From positions 31,447-95,446 of the forward strand of contig JAMNXS010000002.1 of assembly GCA_023653025.1 (NCBI GenBank): a stretch of DNA of 64,000 nucleotides, written 5' to 3'. Each line of letters begins with the position of its first letter. Within the stretch, counting starts at the first letter, position 1. The position numbers and the translations under genes are program-made. Shown one piece after another: positions 36,810 to 47,620 of the stretch. Under the pieces are notes generated by a model. That model was given only the letters and a program-made list of their open reading frames with translations, was not told where the DNA came from and made no database searches. The DNA comes from Burkholderiaceae bacterium. Its GTDB lineage: Bacteria; Pseudomonadota; Gammaproteobacteria; Burkholderiales; Burkholderiaceae_D.

Positions 36810-38059
36810 TGGACAAGCTGCTGATCCGGGGCGGCAAGCGCCTGTCAGGCGAGATCGCCATCTCCGGCGCGAAGAACGCCGCGCTGCCTATCTTGTGCGC
36901 CGGCCTGCTGACGGCCGACACCTTGCAGTTGTCGAATGTTCCACTGCTGCAGGACGTGGCCACCATGCAGAAACTGCTGCAGCAGATGGGACTGGCCATC
37001 GAGCAGCAGGACGGCGCAGTGGCGCTGTGCGGGCGCGACGTCAACAAGCTCGAGGCGCCGTACGAGATGGTCAAGACCATGCGCGCCTCGATCCTCGTGC
37101 TGGGACCGCTGCTGGCGCGCTTCGGCGAGGCCCGGGTGTCGCTGCCCGGAGGCTGCGCGATCGGCTCGCGTCCGGTGGACCAGCACATCAAGGGCCTGCA
37201 GGCGATGGGCGCCGAGATCCGCATCGAGGCCGGATACATCCACGCCCGGGCCATGAAGCTCAAGGGCGCGCGCATCGTGACCGACATGATCACCGTCACC
37301 GGCACCGAGAACCTGCTGATGGCCGCCACGCTGGCCGACGGCGAGACCGTGCTGGACAACGCGGCGCGCGAGCCCGAGGTGACGGACCTGGCCAACCTGC
37401 TGGTGGCTATGGGCGCGCAGATCGACGGTATCGGCAGCGACCGACTGACCGTGGTCGGCGTACCGGCGCTGCACGGCGCAAGCCACAGCGTGATTGCTGA
37501 CCGCATCGAGACCGGCACCTTCATGTGCGCGGTCGCGGCCGCCGGCGGCGACGTGGTGCTGCGGCATACGCGGGCCCATCTGCTGGAGGCCGTGGTCGAG
37601 AAATTGCGCGAGGCCGGCGCGATCATCACGGCCGGCGATGACTGGCTCCGCGTGCAGATGTCCGGCCGGCCGAAGCCGGTCAGCTTCCGCACCACCGAGT
37701 ATCCGGGCTTCCCGACCGACATGCAGGCGCAGGTGATGGCGCTCGACTGCCTCGCCGACGGTACCAGCCGTGTGACCGAAACCATCTTCGAGAATCGCTA
37801 CATGCACGTGCAGGAACTGAACCGGCTCGGCGCCGCCATCGAGATCGACGGGCACACCGCCATCGTGCACGGCGTGCAGAAACTGGTCGGCGCGCCGGTC
37901 ATGGCGACCGACCTGCGGGCGTCGGCCTCGCTGGTCATCGCGGGCCTGGCGGCCGAAGGCGAGACCCTGGTCGACCGCATCTATCATCTGGATCGCGGCT
38001 ATGATCGGATAGAAGCCAAGCTGTCGGCGGTCGGCGCCGACATCGAGAGAATCAGGTAG
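36809..38059 (+). CDS. murA: UDP-N-acetylglucosamine 1-carboxyvinyltransferase
   Basis: First committed step of peptidoglycan precursor synthesis. The 416-residue protein has the inverse alpha/beta barrel signatures, the N-terminal KNAALPI substrate motif and the catalytic Cys116 in [10 protein letters not shown], which is the Cys attacked by fosfomycin. Start ATG overlaps the bolA stop by one base (TGATG). Confidence 0.97.
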   Translation: MDKLLIRGGKRLSGEIAISGAKNAALPILCAGLLTADTLQLSNVPLLQDVATMQKLLQQMGLAIEQQDGAVALCGRDVNKLEAPYEMVKTMRASILVLGPLLARFGEARVSLPGGCAIGSRPVDQHIKGLQAMGAEIRIEAGYIHARAMKLKGARIVTDMITVTGTENLLMAATLADGETVLDNAAREPEVTDLANLLVAMGAQIDGIGSDRLTVVGVPALHGASHSVIADRIETGTFMCAVAAAGGDVVLRHTRAHLLEAVVEKLREAGAIITAGDDWLRVQMSGRPKPVSFRTTEYPGFPTDMQAQVMALDCLADGTSRVTETIFENRYMHVQELNRLGAAIEIDGHTAIVHGVQKLVGAPVMATDLRASASLVIAGLAAEGETLVDRIYHLDRGYDRIEAKLSAVGADIERIR

Positions 38060-38073
38060 AGAGTAAAAAAAGA

Positions 38074-38727
38074 ATGAATCAGACGCTGACGCTGGCGCTG
38101 TCCAAGGGCCGGATTTTCGAGGAGACGCTGCCGCTGCTCGAAGCGGCCGGCATTGTCGTGACCGAAGACCCGGAGAAGTCGCGCAAGCTGATCCTGCCGA
38201 CCAGCGATCCCGCCGTTCGCGTCGTCATCGTGCGCGCGTCCGACGTGCCGACGTATGTGCAGTACGGCGCGGCCGATTTCGGCGTGGCCGGCAAGGACGT
38301 GCTGCTCGAGCACGGCGGCGAGGGGCTGTACCAGCCAATCGACCTCGACATCGCGAAGTGCCGGATGTCGGTCGCCGTGCCAGCCGGTTTCGACTATGCA
38401 AGCGCGGTTCGGCAAGGGGCCCGCCTGCGCGTGGCGACCAAGTACGTCAACGTCGCGCGCGAGCATTTTGCGGCCAAGGGCGTGCATGTCGATCTGATCA
38501 AGCTGTACGGCTCGATGGAACTCGGCCCGCTGGTCGGCCTGTCGGACGCGATCGTCGATCTGGTCTCGACCGGCAGCACGCTGCGCGCCAACCATCTGGT
38601 CGAGGTCGAGCAGATCATGGAGATCTCGTCCCGGCTGGTCGTCAATCGTGCCGCGCTCAAGACCAAGCGCGAAAAACTGCAACCCATCGTCGACGCCTTC
38701 GACCGGGCGTCGCGCCCTGAAAAATAA
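38074..38727 (+). CDS. hisG: ATP phosphoribosyltransferase, short form
   Basis: First enzyme of histidine synthesis. The 217-residue length and lack of a C-terminal regulatory domain mark the short form, which needs the HisRS-like HisZ subunit for activity and feedback; hisZ is not in this window. Conserved segments include [18 protein letters not shown] and the PRPP loop [14 protein letters not shown]. First of nine co-directional his genes. Confidence 0.96.
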   Translation: MNQTLTLALSKGRIFEETLPLLEAAGIVVTEDPEKSRKLILPTSDPAVRVVIVRASDVPTYVQYGAADFGVAGKDVLLEHGGEGLYQPIDLDIAKCRMSVAVPAGFDYASAVRQGARLRVATKYVNVAREHFAAKGVHVDLIKLYGSMELGPLVGLSDAIVDLVSTGSTLRANHLVEVEQIMEISSRLVVNRAALKTKREKLQPIVDAFDRASRPEK

Positions 38728-38731
38728 AGCC

Positions 38732-40045
38732 ATGTCCGTATTCATCCGCCAGCTCGACACGTCCGATCCTGACTTCAATGCGAAGCTGATGCACGTGCTC
38801 GCCTTCGAGGCGTCCGAAGACGAGGCCATCGATCGCGCCGCCGCGGCCATTCTCGCCGACGTCAGGACGCGCGGCGATGCCGCCGTGCTCGATTGCACGA
38901 ACCGGTTCGACCGGCTGGCCGCGGCCAGCGTCGCCGCGCTCGAGATACCGCGCGCCGAACTGCAGGCCGCGCTCGACGGCCTGCCGCCGGCGCGCCGCGC
39001 GGCGCTGCAGCAGGCCGCCGACCGCGTGCGCGCTTATCACGAGCGGCAGAAAAAGGAGTGCGGTTCCGACGGCTTTACCTTCGTCGAGGCCGACGGCACC
39101 GTGCTCGGCCAGAAGGTCACGCCGCTGGACAAGGTCGGCATCTATGTCCCGGGCGGCAAGGCCGCCTATCCGTCGTCGGTGCTGATGAATGCGATTCCGG
39201 CCAGGGTCGCCGGCGTGCAGGAAATCATCATGGTGGTGCCGACGCCGGACGGCGTTAAGAACCCGCTGGTGCTGGCCGCCGCGCAGATCGCCGGCGTCGA
39301 CCGCGTGTTCACGATCGGCGGCGCGCAGGCGGTCGGCGCGCTGGCGCACGGCACGGCAACCATTCCGCAGGTCGACAAGATCGTCGGGCCCGGCAACGCC
39401 TACGTGGCCGCGGCCAAGCGCCGCGTGTTCGGCCTCGTCGGCATCGACATGATCGCCGGCCCATCCGAGATCCTCGTGCTGGCCGACGGCAGCACCGACC
39501 CGGACTGGGTCGCGATGGATTTATTCTCGCAGGCCGAGCATGACGAGCTGGCGCAATCGATCCTCGTGTGCCCCGATGCCGCCTATCTCGAGCGCGTGCG
39601 CGCCAGCGTCGACAGGCTGATCGGCGACATGCCGCGCCAGGACGTCATCCGTACCTCGCTGACGAATCGCGGCGCGATGGTCAAGGTGCGCGACATGGAC
39701 GAAGCCTGCGACATCGCGAACCTGATCGCGGCCGAACACCTCGAGATTTCCGCGACCGAGCCGAACCGCTGGGCTGACAAGATCCGCCATGCAGGCGCAA
39801 TGTTCCTCGGCCGCTACTCGTCGGAATCGCTCGGCGACTACTGCGCCGGCCCGAACCACGTGCTGCCGACATCGCGCACCGCGCGCTTCTCATCGCCGCT
39901 GGGCGTCTACGATTTCCAGAAGCGCTCGTCGATCATTCACGTCAGCGAAGCCGGCGCGCAGTCGCTGGGCAAGGTCGCCGCCGAACTGGCCTATGGCGAG
40001 GGGCTGCAGGCGCACGCGCGCTCGGCCGAGCTGCGGCTGAAATGA
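38732..40045 (+). CDS. hisD: Histidinol dehydrogenase
   Basis: Catalyses the last two steps of histidine synthesis with NAD+ and zinc. The 437-residue protein has [12 protein letters not shown], the [14 protein letters not shown] signature, IAGPSE and the catalytic SQAEHDE motif. ATG 38732 lies four bases after the hisG stop. Confidence 0.97.
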   Translation: MSVFIRQLDTSDPDFNAKLMHVLAFEASEDEAIDRAAAAILADVRTRGDAAVLDCTNRFDRLAAASVAALEIPRAELQAALDGLPPARRAALQQAADRVRAYHERQKKECGSDGFTFVEADGTVLGQKVTPLDKVGIYVPGGKAAYPSSVLMNAIPARVAGVQEIIMVVPTPDGVKNPLVLAAAQIAGVDRVFTIGGAQAVGALAHGTATIPQVDKIVGPGNAYVAAAKRRVFGLVGIDMIAGPSEILVLADGSTDPDWVAMDLFSQAEHDELAQSILVCPDAAYLERVRASVDRLIGDMPRQDVIRTSLTNRGAMVKVRDMDEACDIANLIAAEHLEISATEPNRWADKIRHAGAMFLGRYSSESLGDYCAGPNHVLPTSRTARFSSPLGVYDFQKRSSIIHVSEAGAQSLGKVAAELAYGEGLQAHARSAELRLK

Positions 40046-40052
40046 GCGCGGC

Positions 40053-41141
40053 ATGTCGATAGCCCGCACCCTCATTCGCGCCGACGTGCGCGCGTTGTCC
40101 GCCTACCACGTGCCGGATGCCTCCGGCCTCGTCAAGCTGGACGCGATGGAAAACCCGTACCTGCTGCCCCCGGAATTGCAGCGGCAGCTGGGCGAGCGCC
40201 TCGGGGCGGCCGCATTGAACCGCTACCCGGTGCCGAGCTACGCGAAGCTCAAGGCTGCGCTGCGCGAGCGTATGGGCATACCCGCCGGTTTCGATGTCGT
40301 GCTCGGCAACGGCTCGGATGAACTGATCTCCATCCTGTCGGTCGCGTGCGCGAAGCCGGGCGCGAAGGTGCTCGCTCCGGTGCCCGGGTTCGTGATGTAC
40401 GCGATGTCGGCGCAATTCGCCGGGCTCGAGTTCATCGGTGTGCCGCTGGCGGCCGACCTCTCGCTCGATCTCGATGCGATGCTGGCGGCGGTGCGCGAGC
40501 ATCGTCCAGCGATCACCTACCTTGCGTACCCGAACAACCCGACCGGCAACCTGTTCGACCTCGATGCGATGCTGGCGATCATCCGCGAGGTCGGCGATAC
40601 CGGCCTGGTCGTGGTCGACGAGGCCTACCAGCCGTTCGCCGGCGCCAGCTTCATGCCGCGCCTGCCGCAGCATCCGAACGTGGCGGTCATGCGCACGGTT
40701 TCCAAGCTGGGGCTGGCCGGCATCCGCCTCGGCTACCTGTCGGCATCCCGCGACTTGCTGGCCGAGTTCGACAAGGTGCGTCCGCCCTACAACGTGAACG
40801 TGCTGACCGAGACGACCGCCGAGTTCGTTCTGGAGCATGCCGCCGTGCTCGACGCGCAGGCCGAGGCGATCTGCGCGCAGCGCGCGGCGCTGCTGGCCGC
40901 GCTGGCCGCGCTCCCGGGCGTGCAGGTCTATCCGTCGGCCGCCAATTTCGTCCTGCTGCGCATCGTGCGGCCGGGCCTGACGGGGGCGCAGGTATTCGAC
41001 CGGCTGCTGCAGAGGAAGGTGCTGGTGAAAAATGTCGGTAAAATGCACGCTCTGCTGGAAAACTGCCTGCGCGTGACCGTGAGCACGCCGGAGGAAAACG
41101 CGGCCTTCCTCGCCGCGCTGCAGCCCAGCCTGGAATCCTGA
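40053..41141 (+). CDS. hisC: Histidinol-phosphate aminotransferase
   Basis: PLP-dependent aminotransferase of histidine synthesis. The 362-residue protein has the fold-I features: NENP-like start region (DAMENPY), GSDELI, PNNPTG, VDEAY and the PLP lysine in [11 protein letters not shown]. It follows hisD by seven bases. Confidence 0.96.
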   Translation: MSIARTLIRADVRALSAYHVPDASGLVKLDAMENPYLLPPELQRQLGERLGAAALNRYPVPSYAKLKAALRERMGIPAGFDVVLGNGSDELISILSVACAKPGAKVLAPVPGFVMYAMSAQFAGLEFIGVPLAADLSLDLDAMLAAVREHRPAITYLAYPNNPTGNLFDLDAMLAIIREVGDTGLVVVDEAYQPFAGASFMPRLPQHPNVAVMRTVSKLGLAGIRLGYLSASRDLLAEFDKVRPPYNVNVLTETTAEFVLEHAAVLDAQAEAICAQRAALLAALAALPGVQVYPSAANFVLLRIVRPGLTGAQVFDRLLQRKVLVKNVGKMHALLENCLRVTVSTPEENAAFLAALQPSLES

Positions 41142-41153
41142 CCGACCTTGACC

Positions 41154-41750
41154 ATGGCCACCGAACGCAAAGCAGAAGTCGTCCGCGACACCAGCGAAAC
41201 CCAGATCCGCGTTGCGATCAACATCGACGGCAGCGGCCGGCAGCATCTGGACACCGGCGTGCCTTTCCTCGACCACATGCTCGATCAGATCGCCCGCCAC
41301 GGGCTGATCGACCTCGAGATCACGGCCAGGGGCGACCTGCACATCGACGCCCACCACACGGTGGAAGATGTCGGCATCACGCTCGGCCAGGCCTTCGCGA
41401 AGGCGATGGGCGACAAGAAGGGCATCCGCCGCTACGGCCATGCCTACGTCCCGCTGGACGAGGCGCTGTCGCGCGTGGTCGTCGATTTCTCCGGCCGTCC
41501 GGGGCTCGAATTCCACGTGCCGTTCACGCGCGCCATGATCGGGCAGTTCGACGTCGATCTCGCGCACGAATTCTTCCAGGGCTTCGTCAATCATGCGCAG
41601 CTGACGCTGCACGTCGACAACCTGCGCGGCGACAATGCGCACCACCAGTGCGAGACGGTATTCAAGGCCTTCGGCCGGGCGCTGCGCATGGCGGCCGAAC
41701 TCGACCCGCGCGCCGTGGGCACCATCCCGTCGACCAAAGGCTCCCTCTGA
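41154..41750 (+). CDS. hisB: Imidazoleglycerol-phosphate dehydratase
   Basis: Monofunctional manganese-dependent dehydratase of histidine synthesis, without the phosphatase domain found in enterics. The 198-residue protein has the two HHTVED/HHQCE-type metal motifs and [12 protein letters not shown] 41154 is chosen over a TTG two codons earlier. Confidence 0.96.
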   Translation: MATERKAEVVRDTSETQIRVAINIDGSGRQHLDTGVPFLDHMLDQIARHGLIDLEITARGDLHIDAHHTVEDVGITLGQAFAKAMGDKKGIRRYGHAYVPLDEALSRVVVDFSGRPGLEFHVPFTRAMIGQFDVDLAHEFFQGFVNHAQLTLHVDNLRGDNAHHQCETVFKAFGRALRMAAELDPRAVGTIPSTKGSL

Positions 41751-41798
41751 TCGCTGCACGCCGGGCCGCGTCTTGCCGCCGGCAGCCTGCACTACGCC

Positions 41799-42437
41799 AT
41801 GAACAAGATCGTCGTCGTTGATTACGGGATGGGTAACCTGCGCTCGGTAGCGCAGGCACTGCGGCATGTCGCGCCCGAGGCCGAGGTGAAGGTGAGCGGC
41901 ATTCCGGACGCGATCCGCGCGGCCGACCGCATCGTCCTGCCCGGTCAGGGCGCGATGCCCGACTGCATGCGCTCACTGCGCGAATCCGGCCTGCAGGAGG
42001 CGCTGCTCGAGGCGGCCCGCAACAAGCCGCTGTTCGGCGTCTGCGTCGGCGAGCAAATGATGTTCGACTCCAGCGAGGAGGGCGACGCGCACTGTCTGTC
42101 GCTGATGCCGGGCAAGGTGATCCGTTTCCGGCTCGACGAGCAACGGCAGCCGGACGGCTCGCGCTTCAAGGTGCCGCAGATGGGCTGGAACCGCGTGCGG
42201 CAGCGCACCGCCCATCCGATGTGGGCCGAAGTGCCCGACGGCAGCTATTTCTATTTCGTCCACAGCTACTACGCGGTGCCCGAGCAGGCGGCGCACGTGA
42301 TGGGCGAAACCACCTACGGCGTGGATTTTTGCTGCGCTGCGGGGCGGGATAATGTTTTTGCCACGCAATTCCATCCGGAAAAAAGCGCCGCCGCCGGTTT
42401 GCAGCTTTATAAAAATTTTGTACAGTGGAACCCGTGA
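41799..42437 (+). CDS. hisH: Imidazole glycerol phosphate synthase subunit HisH
   Basis: Glutamine amidotransferase partner of HisF, supplying ammonia. The 212-residue class I amidotransferase has nucleophile Cys82 in GVCVGEQ, the oxyanion PGQGAM loop and catalytic His in TQFHPEKS. It lies 48 bp after hisB. Confidence 0.96.
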   Translation: MNKIVVVDYGMGNLRSVAQALRHVAPEAEVKVSGIPDAIRAADRIVLPGQGAMPDCMRSLRESGLQEALLEAARNKPLFGVCVGEQMMFDSSEEGDAHCLSLMPGKVIRFRLDEQRQPDGSRFKVPQMGWNRVRQRTAHPMWAEVPDGSYFYFVHSYYAVPEQAAHVMGETTYGVDFCCAAGRDNVFATQFHPEKSAAAGLQLYKNFVQWNP

Positions 42438-42500
42438 GCCGCTGATGACTCGCGCACGATCCCACCTCAACCCTCCTGACCGAAACATCTTCCAGTAGCC

Positions 42501-43280
42501 ATGCTGCTCATACCCGCTATCGACCTCAAGGACGGCCATTGCGTTCGTCTCAAGCAAGGTGACATGGACCAGGCCACGGTGTTCTCCGACGATCCCGCGA
42601 AAATGGCCCGGCACTGGCTTGAGCAGGGTGCGCGCCGGCTGCACCTCGTCGATCTGAACGGCGCCTTTGCCGGCAAGCCTAAGAACGAGCCGGCGATCAA
42701 GTCCATCCTGGCCGCCGTCCGCGCCTATGCCGAAGCGCACGGCATCGAAGAGATCCCGGTGCAACTCGGCGGCGGCATACGCGACCTCGACACCATCGAA
42801 CGCTTCCTCGACGACGGCATCTCGTACGTGATCATCGGCACGGCGGCGGTGAAGAATCCCGGCTTCCTGCACGACGCCTGCGGCGCGTTCCCGGGCCAGA
42901 TCATCGTCGGCCTCGACGCGAAAGACGGCAAGGTGGCAACCGACGGCTGGAGCAAATTGTCCGGCCACGAGGTGATCGATCTCGCGAAAAAATTCGAGGA
43001 CTACGGCTGCGAAGCCATCGTCTACACCGACATCGGCCGCGACGGCATGATGAAAGGCGTCAACATCGAGGCGACCGTGAAGCTCGCGCAGAGCATGACG
43101 ATTCCCGTCATCGCTTCCGGCGGCGTGCACACGATCACGGACGTTGAGGCGCTGTGCGAGGTGCAGGACGAGGGCATCGAGGGCGTGATTTGCGGCCGCT
43201 CGATCTACGAGGGAACGCTGAACCTGCGCCAGGCGCAAGAGCGTGCCGACGAGCTCTCCGACGAGCTCGACGAAGACTGA
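42501..43280 (+). CDS. hisA: ProFAR isomerase HisA
   Basis: Beta/alpha-barrel isomerase (ProFAR to PRFAR). The 259-residue protein has Asp8 in PAIDLKDG, phosphate loops LGGGIRD and VIIGTAAV, and [12 protein letters not shown] with the second catalytic Asp. The acidic C-terminal tail ([11 protein letters not shown]) is an extra not needed for the fold. Confidence 0.96.
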   Translation: MLLIPAIDLKDGHCVRLKQGDMDQATVFSDDPAKMARHWLEQGARRLHLVDLNGAFAGKPKNEPAIKSILAAVRAYAEAHGIEEIPVQLGGGIRDLDTIERFLDDGISYVIIGTAAVKNPGFLHDACGAFPGQIIVGLDAKDGKVATDGWSKLSGHEVIDLAKKFEDYGCEAIVYTDIGRDGMMKGVNIEATVKLAQSMTIPVIASGGVHTITDVEALCEVQDEGIEGVICGRSIYEGTLNLRQAQERADELSDELDED

Positions 43281-43281
43281 C

Positions 43282-44046
43282 ATGACTCTGGCCAAGCGCA
43301 TCATTCCCTGCCTCGACGTGACCGCCGGGCGGGTGGTCAAGGGCGTCAATTTCGTCGAGCTGCGCGATGCCGGCGATCCGGTCGAGATCGCGCGCCGCTA
43401 CGACGATCAGGGAGCCGACGAGATCACCTTTCTCGACATCACCGCGTCCAGCGACGACCGCGACCTGATCCTCCACATCATCGAGGACGTGGCCTCGCAG
43501 GTCTTCATTCCGCTGACCGTCGGCGGCGGCGTGCGCCAGGTCGACGATGTGCGCCGGCTGCTCAATGCCGGCGCCGACAAGGTCAGCATCAATACCTCGG
43601 CCGTCACCCATCCGCAGCTGGTGGCGGACGCCGCCGCCCGCTACGGCTCGCAATGCATCGTGGTCGCGATCGACGCCAAGCGCACGGCGGCCGGCAACTG
43701 GGAAGTTTTCACGCACGGCGGCCGCAAGCCGACCGGGCTCGATGCCGTCGAATGGGCACGCAAGATGCAGTCGCTCGGCGCCGGCGAGATCCTGCTGACC
43801 AGCATGGATCGCGATGGCACGAAGGTCGGTTTCGACCTGCCGCTGACGCGCGCCGTATCCGATGCGGTGACGATTCCGGTCATCGCCTCCGGCGGCGTGG
43901 GCGGACTGCAAGACCTGGCCGACGGCATCATCGACGGCCATGCCGATGCAGTGCTGGCGGCCAGCATCTTTCATTACGGCCAGCACACGGTGCAGGAAGC
44001 CAAGCGCTTCATGACCGCGCAAGGCATACCGATGAGGCTTGCATGA
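43282..44046 (+). CDS. hisF: Imidazole glycerol phosphate synthase subunit HisF
   Basis: Cyclase subunit forming imidazole glycerol phosphate and AICAR with HisH. The 254-residue barrel has catalytic Asp12 in IIPCLDV and the second Asp in [10 protein letters not shown], plus VGGGVRQ and VIASGGVGG phosphate loops. ATG 43282 is one base after the hisA stop; an in-frame upstream start inside hisA is unlikely. Confidence 0.96.
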   Translation: MTLAKRIIPCLDVTAGRVVKGVNFVELRDAGDPVEIARRYDDQGADEITFLDITASSDDRDLILHIIEDVASQVFIPLTVGGGVRQVDDVRRLLNAGADKVSINTSAVTHPQLVADAAARYGSQCIVVAIDAKRTAAGNWEVFTHGGRKPTGLDAVEWARKMQSLGAGEILLTSMDRDGTKVGFDLPLTRAVSDAVTIPVIASGGVGGLQDLADGIIDGHADAVLAASIFHYGQHTVQEAKRFMTAQGIPMRLA

Positions 44047-44459
44047 TCGCCAAGGCGAAATGGCTGAACCGCATCCAGTGGGACGAGAACGGGCTGGTGC
44101 CCGTGATCGCGCAGGAGGTCGGCAGCAACGACGTGCTGATGTTCGCGTGGATGAACCGCGAGGCGCTCGCGCGCACGGTCGATATCGGGCAGGCCGTCTA
44201 CTGGAGCCGCTCGCGCAAGAAGCTGTGGCACAAGGGCGAGGAATCTGGCCATTTCCAGAAAGTCCACGAAATACGGCTCGACTGCGACGAGGACGTGGTC
44301 TTGTTGAAGGTCGAGCAGGTCGGCGGGCTCGCTTGCCACACCGGCCGCCACAGCTGCTTCTTCAGCAAGTTCGAGCCCAAGGACGGCCAGCCGGACTGGG
44401 TCGAGATTGATCCGGTGCTGAAGGACCCCGACCACATCTACAAAAAACACGATGACTGA
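44043..44459 (+). CDS. hisI: Phosphoribosyl-AMP cyclohydrolase
   Basis: Opens the adenine ring of PR-AMP using zinc. The 138-residue monofunctional protein has [17 protein letters not shown], the LDCDED metal-binding segment and the [10 protein letters not shown] zinc motif. It overlaps hisF by four bases and hisE by eight. Confidence 0.95.
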   Translation: MIAKAKWLNRIQWDENGLVPVIAQEVGSNDVLMFAWMNREALARTVDIGQAVYWSRSRKKLWHKGEESGHFQKVHEIRLDCDEDVVLLKVEQVGGLACHTGRHSCFFSKFEPKDGQPDWVEIDPVLKDPDHIYKKHDD

Positions 44460-44832
44460 CATCCTCCAACGTCTGGCCGCCGTGATCGAGACGCGCAAAC
44501 CGTCAGCCGGCGGCGATCCCGACACGTCGTATATCGCGCGCCTGTTCCAGAAGGGCGACGACGCCATCCTCAAGAAGGTCGGCGAAGAGGCCACCGAAAC
44601 CGTGATGGCCGCCAAGGACGTGCGCCACGGCGCCGATGCGAACCAGCTTGTCTACGAATGCGCAGACCTGTGGTTCCATTCGCTGATCATGCTCGCTCAC
44701 TACGGGTTGACGCCGCAGCAGGTGCTCGACGAACTGGCGCGCCGCGAGGGCTTGTCCGGCATCGAGGAGAAGGCCAACCGCAAGCTGCAGGCGCGCGAGC
44801 AGGACGAGCACAGGCAGGGCGGCAGCCGCTGA
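44452..44832 (+). CDS. hisE: Phosphoribosyl-ATP pyrophosphatase
   Basis: All-alpha MazG-like pyrophosphohydrolase acting on PR-ATP. The 126-residue protein has the [16 protein letters not shown] motif and the conserved [11 protein letters not shown] helix. hisE and hisI are separate genes here, fused in enterics. Last gene of the his run. Confidence 0.95.
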   Translation: MTDILQRLAAVIETRKPSAGGDPDTSYIARLFQKGDDAILKKVGEEATETVMAAKDVRHGADANQLVYECADLWFHSLIMLAHYGLTPQQVLDELARREGLSGIEEKANRKLQAREQDEHRQGGSR

Positions 44833-44894
44833 CCAGCTGGTCCGGCCGCCACCGGACAATACCAATCCAGATACCCATTTCCGGAGAAAGAGAT

Positions 44895-45263
44895 TTGGAC
44901 AACTGCATCTTCTGCAAGATCGCTGCGGGAACCATTCCGTCGAAGAAGGTCTATGAGGACGAGGACCTGATCGTCTTCCACGACATCAACCCGGCGGCGC
45001 CGATGCATCTGCTGGTCGTGCCGCGCGAGCACATATCGACGCTCGCGGATTGCACCGACCGGCACCAGGCGTTGTTGGGTAAAATGCTGTTGCTCGCGCC
45101 GAAGCTGGCCGGTGAACACGGCGGCGGCTATATCGACGGCGCCGACGGTCCCGCCGGCGGCTTCAAAAGCCTGCTCAACACCGGTCCTGACGGCGGTCAA
45201 GAGGTGTACCATTTGCATTTGCATGTCATGGGCGGTCCGCGACCATGGCGCGGCCAGCGCTGA
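44895..45263 (+). CDS. hinT: HIT family nucleotide phosphoramidase (HinT)
   Basis: Purine nucleoside phosphoramidase of the HIT superfamily. The 122-residue product has CIFCKI at the N-terminus and the His triad HLHLHVMGG near the C-terminus. The start must be TTG at 44895: GGAG lies eight bases upstream and no ATG precedes the conserved CIFCKI in this frame within the intergenic region. It links his to tat, as in other Betaproteobacteria. Confidence 0.93.
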   Translation: MDNCIFCKIAAGTIPSKKVYEDEDLIVFHDINPAAPMHLLVVPREHISTLADCTDRHQALLGKMLLLAPKLAGEHGGGYIDGADGPAGGFKSLLNTGPDGGQEVYHLHLHVMGGPRPWRGQR

Positions 45264-45310
45264 CGCGCTGATTCAAAGATTCGGGCCCGCGAGGCCCCTA
45301 GGAGAAGACA

Positions 45311-45526
45311 ATGGGTTCGTTCAGTATTTGGCACTGGGTCATCGTGCTGGTCATCATCATGCTGGTGTTCGGCACCAAGAAGCTCGGCAACATCGGCTCC
45401 GACCTCGGCAAGGCCGTCAAGGGTTTCAAGGACGGCGTCAAGGGCTCGGAAGATCAGACCCCGCCGGCCCAGGTCGCCGACAAATCGACGATCGACGTCG
45501 AAGCCAAGGAAAAGTCCAAGAGCTGA
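45311..45526 (+). CDS. tatA: Sec-independent translocase subunit TatA
   Basis: Forms the translocation pore for folded twin-arginine substrates. The 71-residue protein has a membrane helix (about 6-20) with Ser/Trp-rich start, the FGTKKL hinge and an amphipathic helix (LGKAVKGFK), then a polar tail. First of tatABC. Confidence 0.94.
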   Translation: MGSFSIWHWVIVLVIIMLVFGTKKLGNIGSDLGKAVKGFKDGVKGSEDQTPPAQVADKSTIDVEAKEKSKS

Positions 45527-45601
45527 TGCTCGCTGCCCCGGCCGCCATGAATTGCCTGGCTGCCGCCTCACTGCCTTGTCCCTGTACCTGCCCCTGCCCA
45601 G

Positions 45602-46129
45602 ATGATTGACCTTGGTCTCACCAAACTCGCGCTGATCGGTGCGGTCGCGCTGGTCGTGATCGGCCCGGAGAAACTGCCGGCAGTCGCCCGCATGGCCGGC
45701 ACGCTGTTCGGCCGTGCGCAGCGCTACATCAGCAGCGTCAAGGCCGAGGTCAGCCGCGAGATGCAGATGGATGAACTGCGCAAGATGCAGTCGAGCATCG
45801 TCGAAGCGGCGACCAACCTGAACAAGACCGTCAGTGGCGACCTCGCCGACGTCGGCAAGGAAATCAGCGAGGCCGGCAAGGAACTCGGCGATTCGCTGGC
45901 CGAGGCCAATGATGCCTTCGAGGGCGCCAGCCACGAACAGCGCGTGCCGGCCGACTGGGAGCTGGCTCGCAAGCGGCGCGATTTCCGCCAGAAAAAGCTG
46001 TCTCACACGTCGGGCTTGCCGATCTGGTTCAAGCGCCAGAGCGGCCATCGGGCCCGCGTGATGTCGGGTGCGGCGCGCGTGGCGCGCTTCCGTCCGAACC
46101 CCGGCAAAGCCGCGACGTTTTTCAACTGA
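45602..46129 (+). CDS. tatB: Sec-independent translocase subunit TatB
   Basis: Twin-arginine signal receptor component acting with TatC. The 175-residue protein begins MIDLGLTKLALIG with the conserved membrane Glu-free helix, IGPEKLP hinge and a long amphipathic helix with a charged tail, longer than TatA as expected. Confidence 0.94.
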   Translation: MIDLGLTKLALIGAVALVVIGPEKLPAVARMAGTLFGRAQRYISSVKAEVSREMQMDELRKMQSSIVEAATNLNKTVSGDLADVGKEISEAGKELGDSLAEANDAFEGASHEQRVPADWELARKRRDFRQKKLSHTSGLPIWFKRQSGHRARVMSGAARVARFRPNPGKAATFFN

Positions 46130-46133
46130 TCCC

Positions 46134-46907
46134 ATGTCCGACGAAAACACGTCCAGCGTCCAGGAAACCTTCATCTCGCACCTGATCGAGCTGCGCACGC
46201 GTCTGGTGCGGGCGTCGGCCGTCGTGCTGGCGGTGTTCGTGCTGATCTTCGCCGTCTGGCCCGGCGCGGCGGCCATCTACGACTTCATGGCGCAGCCGAT
46301 GCTTAATGCTTTGCCCGAGGGCTCGAAGATGATCGCCACCGGCGTCATCACGCCGTTCATGGTGCCGGTGAAGCTGTCGATGATGGTCGCGCTGATGATC
46401 TCGCTGCCGTGGGTGCTGTACCAGGCCTGGGCCTTCGTCGCGCCGGGCTTGTACGCGCACGAGAAGCGGCTGGTCGCGCCGCTGATCATTTCGTCCTCGC
46501 TGCTGTTCGTGCTCGGCGTCGCGTTCTGCTACTTCCTCGTGTTCGGTACGGTGTTCAAGTTCATCAACGACTTCGCGCCGGCATCGATCACGGTCGCACC
46601 GGATATTGAAAATTACCTCGACTTCGTGCTGATGATGTGCCTCGCCTTCGGCCTCACCTTCGAGGTGCCGGTGGTGGTGATCGTGCTGGTGCGCATGGGC
46701 GTGGTATCGGTCGAGAAGCTCAAGGCGATCCGCCCCTATGTGATTGTCGGTGCGTTCGTCATCGCAGCGATTGTCACGCCGCCGGACGTGATGAGCCAGT
46801 TGTTCCTCGCGATCCCGCTGTGCCTGTTGTACGAGGTCGGCATCCTGCTGGCGCCGTTGTTCAAGCGCACGACCGAGGCGCCCGAGCAGAGTTCTGAGAC
46901 GGCCTGA
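46134..46907 (+). CDS. tatC: Sec-independent translocase subunit TatC
   Basis: Six-helix receptor for twin-arginine signal peptides. The 257-residue protein has the N-terminal SHLIELRTRLVR motif with key Glu, PFMVPVKLSM, and the FGLTFEVPVVV segment. ATG 46134 is four bases after the tatB stop. It converges with the DUF2461 gene. Confidence 0.96.
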   Translation: MSDENTSSVQETFISHLIELRTRLVRASAVVLAVFVLIFAVWPGAAAIYDFMAQPMLNALPEGSKMIATGVITPFMVPVKLSMMVALMISLPWVLYQAWAFVAPGLYAHEKRLVAPLIISSSLLFVLGVAFCYFLVFGTVFKFINDFAPASITVAPDIENYLDFVLMMCLAFGLTFEVPVVVIVLVRMGVVSVEKLKAIRPYVIVGAFVIAAIVTPPDVMSQLFLAIPLCLLYEVGILLAPLFKRTTEAPEQSSETA

Positions 46908-46935
46908 ATTCCCTGCCTCCGCTACCTTGCCTGCA

Positions 46936-47616
46936 TCAGGGCGTGGGCCCGGCAGCGCGCAGCCACTTGACGAGCGGCGCACCGGCCCGGAAATCGGCCA
47001 GCAGCAATTCCGGCAGCTTTTCTGCAGACAGCCGCTTCGCGTTCGTCTCGCGCCACGCCAGATAGCTTTTCAGCTTCAGCTGCTCTGCATGCGGCGCGTC
47101 GGCGTCGAAGCCTTTCGGCACGCGCACGAGACTGTCTTCCGGGCTCAGCCCGCCAAACGTGTCCAGCAGCCCCTTGTTGCGCAGCAGCCGGCCGAAGCCG
47201 TCCGCATCGGCGACGATGTGACGGCGAATGGCGCGCAGCCGGTCGGCCGGCGGCATGTACTCGCCGCAGGCCACCAGCAAGCGGCCAGCGGCGTCGACGT
47301 GGAAATAGTAGGCCGGCCCGCCGCCCTGGCTCGGCTTTTTCAGTCCGCTGGCCGTGATCGAGGCCGAGAACGTGGTCTTGTACGGGTCGCGGTCGCGCGC
47401 GAAGCGCAGGTCGCGATTGATGCGAAACAGCGCGCGTTTTGGATTGCAGGCCGCAACGGCCGGATCGAAGGTCGAGATGCTGCCGATCAGCCCGGTGACC
47501 AGTTCGAGCAATTCGCCGCGCAGGATGTCATAGCGCGGCTTGTTCATCACGAACCACGCGCGGTTATTGTTCTCGGCCAGTTCGCCGAGGTACTGCACGA
47601 GGTCGCGCAGATGCAC
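46936..47616 (-). CDS. DUF2461 domain-containing protein
   Basis: Member of the DUF2461/TIGR02453 family of unknown function. The 226-residue protein shows the family pattern: FLxxLxxNNNRxWF-like start (YLGELAENNNRAWFVMNKPRY), RINRDLRFARDRDPYKT and GPAYYFHVDAAGRLLVACG. It lies four bases after the DegS-like gene on the same strand, so the two are probably co-transcribed. I do not know its role. Confidence 0.85.
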   Translation of the reverse strand: MHLRDLVQYLGELAENNNRAWFVMNKPRYDILRGELLELVTGLIGSISTFDPAVAACNPKRALFRINRDLRFARDRDPYKTTFSASITASGLKKPSQGGGPAYYFHVDAAGRLLVACGEYMPPADRLRAIRRHIVADADGFGRLLRNKGLLDTFGGLSPEDSLVRVPKGFDADAPHAEQLKLKSYLAWRETNAKRLSAEKLPELLLADFRAGAPLVKWLRAAGPTP

Positions 47617-47620
47617 CCGC

